A stretch of 9,957 nt of DNA from Victivallales bacterium Lenti_02 (GTDB taxonomy: Bacteria > Verrucomicrobiota > Lentisphaeria > Oligosphaerales > Lenti-02), in NCBI GenBank assembly GCA_001603055.1, contig LVAZ01000159.1, forward strand, positions 1 through 9,957, given 5' to 3'. Below the pieces are notes generated by a model that was not told where the DNA came from, did not search any database, and saw nothing but the letters and a program-made list of their open reading frames with translations. Positions within the stretch are counted from its first letter, which is position 1; the number at the start of each line of letters is the position of its first letter. A program made the position numbers and the translations under genes. Positions 7,451 to 9,957 of the stretch are shown one piece after another.

Positions 7451-8305
7451 ATGGCCCATTTCGATCCCAACCGTTCCGATTTTTCGCCGTATGGCTTCAA
7501 CTGCGTGCGCTGGACCCCCTCGCGGATGCCGCGCTGCGACCGCCACGACGAGATCGAACTGAACCTGCTGGACCGGGGAATGCTGGTCTACCTGATTGGC
7601 GGGCAAAAAGTTGCCATCCCCGCCGGCCGGTTGTGCGTCTTCTGGGCGGGAATCCCCCACCAGATCATCGAGTTTGCAGGTCTGGCCGAGTATTTCGTGC
7701 TGACGGTGCCGCTGGCCTGGTTTCTGCAATGGCGTCTGCCCGCCCATCTGACGCAGCCGATTCTGCATGGCCAGATGATCGTCGAGCCGGACGAATCCCG
7801 CCTGGAATGGGACTGGGCGCGATTCGACGCCTGGAGTGAAGACGCGCGGCTGGGCACGGAGAAGCACCGCCACATCAGTTTGCTGGAGATCGAAGCCCGA
7901 TTGCGGCGGCTGGCGTTGACCATCGCGGACGCGCCGCCGCCCCCCCGGGGGAAAACGCCGGCCGTGCTGGACCCGCAGCACTTGAGCCGGGCGGAGCAGA
8001 TGGCCTGTTACATCGCGCGGCACTACGCCAAACCGCTGACGGCCGAGACGATCGGCCGCCACGTCGGACTGCATCCCAACTATGCGATGGGCGTATTCCA
8101 GCGCGCGTTCGGCACCACCTTGCTCAAATACGTAAACCAGCATCGGTTGTCCCACGCCCAGCGGTTGCTGGTCACCACCGACGATCTGGTTCTCGACATC
8201 GCCCTGAAATCGGGCTTCGGCTCGCTCAGCCGCTTCAACGAGGCCTTCCGGCAGTCCTTTGGCTGCACGCCGCGCGAATACCGCAGGCTGCATCAGCTCG
8301 ATTGA
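7451..8305 (+). CDS. AraC-family transcriptional regulator, MelR-like
   Basis: This 284-residue protein has a cupin sensor domain followed by an AraC-type double helix-turn-helix. The N-terminal half contains RHDEIELNLLDRG (31-43) and VFWAGIPHQ (63-71), matching the sugar-binding cupin pattern I recall from E. coli MelR. The C-terminal DNA-binding domain runs from about 180 to 284. It includes PLTAETIGRHVGLHPNYAMGVFQRAFG (195-221), where NYAMG-FQR again recalls MelR, and the second helix pair LVLDIALKSGFGSLSRFNEAFRQSFGCTPREYR (246-278). It likely binds a sugar or oligosaccharide released by the neighbouring hydrolases and controls the divergent operon and itself. In-frame stops (7394-7399) and no other upstream ATG fix this start. 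The nearest Shine-Dalgarno candidates are poor: AAGG is only 2 nt away and GGGA about 10 nt away. The effector is unknown; similarity to MelR does not mean melibiose. Confidence 0.93.
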   Translation: MAHFDPNRSDFSPYGFNCVRWTPSRMPRCDRHDEIELNLLDRGMLVYLIGGQKVAIPAGRLCVFWAGIPHQIIEFAGLAEYFVLTVPLAWFLQWRLPAHLTQPILHGQMIVEPDESRLEWDWARFDAWSEDARLGTEKHRHISLLEIEARLRRLALTIADAPPPPRGKTPAVLDPQHLSRAEQMACYIARHYAKPLTAETIGRHVGLHPNYAMGVFQRAFGTTLLKYVNQHRLSHAQRLLVTTDDLVLDIALKSGFGSLSRFNEAFRQSFGCTPREYRRLHQLD

Positions 8306-8306
8306 C

Positions 8307-8333
8307 GCCGGGGCAAGGCCCGCAAGCCCCGGC
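8307..8333. terminator. GC-rich hairpin between convergent genes, possible bidirectional terminator
   Basis: An 8-bp perfect stem GCCGGGGC (8307-8314) / GCCCCGGC (8326-8333) with an 11-nt loop starts 1 bp after the regulator's stop. It lies between two converging genes, where a shared terminator is expected. No T-run follows on either strand, so it is not a canonical intrinsic terminator and may only assist termination or protect 3' ends. Confidence 0.4.
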
Positions 8334-8355
8334 TGCGAGGCACCGGTGCGCGGCA

Positions 8356-9807
8356 TCATTTCCGGGTGCCGGGGGCGGGATAGCCTCTGGCCGCGTCGTC
8401 CAGGACCAGCACCCAGTCGGTCATCTCGCCGGCATCGGGCGGCGTGAATTCCCGCTCGCCCCGGTTGTCGAACGTGCCGATCTCGGTCGCTTGGCCGTTG
8501 CGCGGATTGTACCACCAGGCGCGGACTCCCGCGCCGGCGACCGTGTCCATCCGCACCCGGAAGCTGCGGCCGACCGGCGCATAGACCATGGCGTAGGAGC
8601 CGTCGGCGTCGCGGGTGGCCACGAACCGGTAGCGCCCCGCGCCGGGCACACAGGTCGCCACCACGGGCACATTCGGCGTCTCGCCGTTCGCCATGCGGTG
8701 GGCGACCAGGATCGAGTCATCCGGCACCCGCGTCAGGAAAGGCCGCGACTCCATGAGCCAGCGGGCGTACTGCATCTGCCCGGCACCGGGCTGGTGCAGA
8801 GCCTCGCGCCAGGGCATCAGCGGGTTGTTGATCGGGGAGCGCCCCGGCTGCCACATCTGCCAGACCGAATGGTGTCCGTAGGTGTGCCCGAAGGCCCCGG
8901 TGAACAGATTCCAGTACAGCGCCCGGCGAACGTCGGCGGCGACCGAGTGGCCTTCCTCGAGCGGTCTGAAACGGACCGGGTGATCCTCGTAGACCGGCTC
9001 GCCATCCAGGACGGGTTTGGCGGGCGCGCGGTCGTAGTCGATCCGCGTGTTGTGGTATCCGTGCTCGAAATTCACGTTGTGGCCGTTCTGGCGCATGTTG
9101 AAATCGAGCCAGGGCTCGTTGTGGAAATACTGCGCCGAGCCCTGGCCGCCGCGCGGATGAAACGTTATCAGATGCTTGCCGCCGTCGCCCTCGCGAATCC
9201 CTCGGGCCATGGCGCGCATCAGCTCCATGTCCTCCTCGTTGCGGATGATGCGGTCGCCGCCGAGAATCCAGACCAGATGCCGGTCCCGGTACCGCTCGCC
9301 GAGCCATCGTCCGTAGATTGCGGCGTTCCGCACCGTGAACAGCGGCCTGCCGTCCCGCACCTCGTCGTGCCAGTACCGCCCCCAGGTGGGCAGAAAGCCG
9401 ATGTGGAGCCCCAGGGAGTTGGCTTTGTCCACGATGTAGTCCACATGGTCCCAGTAGTCGTTGCCGGGGCCGTCCTGCACGGCCGGGCGGGCGGGGTCCT
9501 GGTCGATGAACGGCAGATGCCCGTAGGGGTTCGGGTCGGAGTGTCCGTTCCGCTCCGCCACGGCCACGGCCTGGATCACCGTATACCCCTGCCGGGCGCG
9601 AACGGTCAGATAGTGCTCGGCCTCCTCGCGGTCCAGCTCGTGGAAGAGTTCCCAGGCCGTGTCCCCCAGCCAGAAGAAGGGCTTGCCCGTCTCGTCCACC
9701 AGATACCGGTGATTGTCGCTGACCAGCAGTCGTCCCGCCATCGTCGTGCCCGCCATTGCCGTCGCTCCCGTTACCAACCAGAACACCAGTCCCTTTGCGC
9801 CCGCCAT
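8356..9807 (-). CDS. DUF4038 (GH140-like) glycoside hydrolase with collagen-binding-like C-terminal domain
   Basis: This 483-residue protein is a complete DUF4038 enzyme. The barrel (about 26-360) has FFWLGDTAWELF (44-55), YWDHVDYIV (118-126), LPTWGR (139-144), ILGGDR (181-186) and LDGEPVYED (267-275). D185 and E270 are the likely catalytic residues by analogy with GH140. FTGAFGHTYGHHSVWQMW (302-319) is also typical of the family. Residues 375-471 form the collagen-binding-like beta domain (WWYNPRNG, DAGEMTDWVLVLDD). If translation starts at 9807, residues 1-22 (K5, then LVFWLVTGATAMA) could be a signal peptide. If it starts at M18 (9756), most of that is lost. The M18 start has the better Shine-Dalgarno (GGGAG, 8 nt). 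It closely resembles the partial enzyme at 1-845. It is convergent with the regulator and has its own promoter and palindrome, so it is probably regulated separately from the operon. Substrate unknown. Confidence 0.93.
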   Translation of the reverse strand: MAGAKGLVFWLVTGATAMAGTTMAGRLLVSDNHRYLVDETGKPFFWLGDTAWELFHELDREEAEHYLTVRARQGYTVIQAVAVAERNGHSDPNPYGHLPFIDQDPARPAVQDGPGNDYWDHVDYIVDKANSLGLHIGFLPTWGRYWHDEVRDGRPLFTVRNAAIYGRWLGERYRDRHLVWILGGDRIIRNEEDMELMRAMARGIREGDGGKHLITFHPRGGQGSAQYFHNEPWLDFNMRQNGHNVNFEHGYHNTRIDYDRAPAKPVLDGEPVYEDHPVRFRPLEEGHSVAADVRRALYWNLFTGAFGHTYGHHSVWQMWQPGRSPINNPLMPWREALHQPGAGQMQYARWLMESRPFLTRVPDDSILVAHRMANGETPNVPVVATCVPGAGRYRFVATRDADGSYAMVYAPVGRSFRVRMDTVAGAGVRAWWYNPRNGQATEIGTFDNRGEREFTPPDAGEMTDWVLVLDDAARGYPAPGTRK

Positions 9808-9844
9808 TGCCGTCGCCCCCGTCTACCACCGGAACACCGGCCCC
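9748..9844. repeat. 51-bp-period imperfect tandem duplication over the start of the DUF4038 gene
   Basis: Copy one begins at 9748 and copy two at 9799; the first 18 bases are identical, followed by scattered differences to about 9793 and 9844. The period of 51 bp is exactly 17 codons. Each copy carries an ATG preceded at the same distance by GGGAG (before 9756) or GGGGG (before 9807), so the duplication copied the start region. The upstream copy has an in-frame TAG, so extension beyond 9807 is ruled out. Confidence 0.85.
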
Positions 9845-9872
9845 GTCCACTCGGCATGGAACCGCCAGGCCA

Positions 9873-9889
9873 CAAACATCGGATGTTTG
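9873..9889. promoter_or_regulatory. 17-bp perfect palindrome, candidate operator
   Basis: CAAACATC (9873-9880), one central base, then GATGTTTG (9882-9889). It lies directly at the predicted transcription start of the minus-strand promoter at 9896-9923, where a bound repressor would block initiation. It does not resemble the repeats at 7411-7435, so a different regulator is inferred, not encoded in this window. A hairpin with a one-base loop is unlikely. Confidence 0.6.
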
Positions 9890-9895
9890 CGCGAT

Positions 9896-9923
9896 AGTGT
9901 ACGTTCTTCTTATTCCATGTCAA
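9896..9923 (-). promoter_or_regulatory. Sigma70-type promoter of the separate DUF4038 gene
   Basis: On the minus strand a perfect TTGACA (9918-9923) is followed after 16 bp by TACACT (9896-9901, 4 of 6 to TATAAT). Transcription would start near 9889, leaving a leader of about 80 nt before the ATG at 9807. The spacer is A-rich, unlike the surrounding GC-rich DNA. Confidence 0.65.
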
Positions 9924-9957
9924 CCACTTTTTCCGCCTGGCTCCAGATGAGAATCGT

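Noticed and set aside
3771..7562. Open frame of 1263 codons on the plus strand
   Set aside because: It lies antisense to the DUF5060 hydrolase and the dehydrogenase, both with clear motifs. Its translation is rich in Arg, Gly, Pro and Val with no recognisable domain. High third-position GC removes antisense stops.
8340..8349. 10-bp palindrome GCACCGGTGC near the hairpin after the regulator
   Set aside because: Short, GC-rich and without loop or T-run; likely chance in this composition.
7388..8515. Open frame of 375 codons on the minus strand
   Set aside because: Antisense to the AraC-type regulator and crosses the control region and the hairpin; no domain.
8302..9897. Open frame of 531 codons on the plus strand
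   Set aside because: Antisense to the DUF4038 gene at 8356-9807, which has intact catalytic motifs; composition is that of a shadow frame.

Overview
The window is GC-rich chromosomal DNA carrying a compact carbohydrate-degradation cluster. It has four glycoside-hydrolase-type proteins, one zinc-dependent dehydrogenase and one AraC-family regulator that resembles MelR. Several paralogues of the DUF4038 (GH140-like, 'apiosidase-like') family, a DUF5060-barrel-PKD-LamG enzyme and an absence of SusC/SusD genes in view suggest a saccharolytic member of the Planctomycetota/Verrucomicrobiota/Lentisphaerota group. That assignment is inferred from gene content and is not proven. Strong third-position GC produces very long antisense open frames that are not genes.

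Layout. Bases 1-7346 hold a minus-strand operon, read right to left: Zn-dehydrogenase (6150-7346), a secreted DUF5060 glycoside hydrolase with PKD and LamG domains (3648-6125), a 918-residue protein fusing a DUF4038 barrel to a second clan GH-A-like barrel (895-3651), and a further DUF4038 enzyme whose 3' end is cut by the window edge (1-845). Gaps are 24 bp, a 4-bp ATGA overlap and 49 bp, each start with a Shine-Dalgarno sequence. Bases 7347-7450 are a 104-bp divergent control region. Bases 7451-8305 hold the AraC/MelR-like regulator on the plus strand. A GC-rich hairpin at 8307-8333 separates it from a convergent, separately promoted DUF4038 enzyme (8356-9807, minus). This last gene has a strong sigma70-type promoter, a 17-bp palindrome at its predicted transcription start, and a 51-bp tandem duplication covering its start codon.

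How it may work together (inference). The regulator probably senses a sugar or oligosaccharide and controls both its own promoter and the divergent operon through overlapping inverted repeats. The DUF5060 enzyme has a signal peptide and would act outside the cytoplasm. The two downstream DUF4038 proteins have no visible signal peptide and would act on imported oligosaccharides. The dehydrogenase would oxidise a released sugar or polyol. The separate DUF4038 enzyme at 8356-9807 appears to be under a different operator, and its location is ambiguous because of the duplicated start.

No stretch over 300 bp lacks a gene. The longest is 9808-9957, which holds the promoter and palindrome described; nothing is recognised in 9924-9957. 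No RNA genes, insertion sequences, CRISPR arrays or attachment sites were seen.
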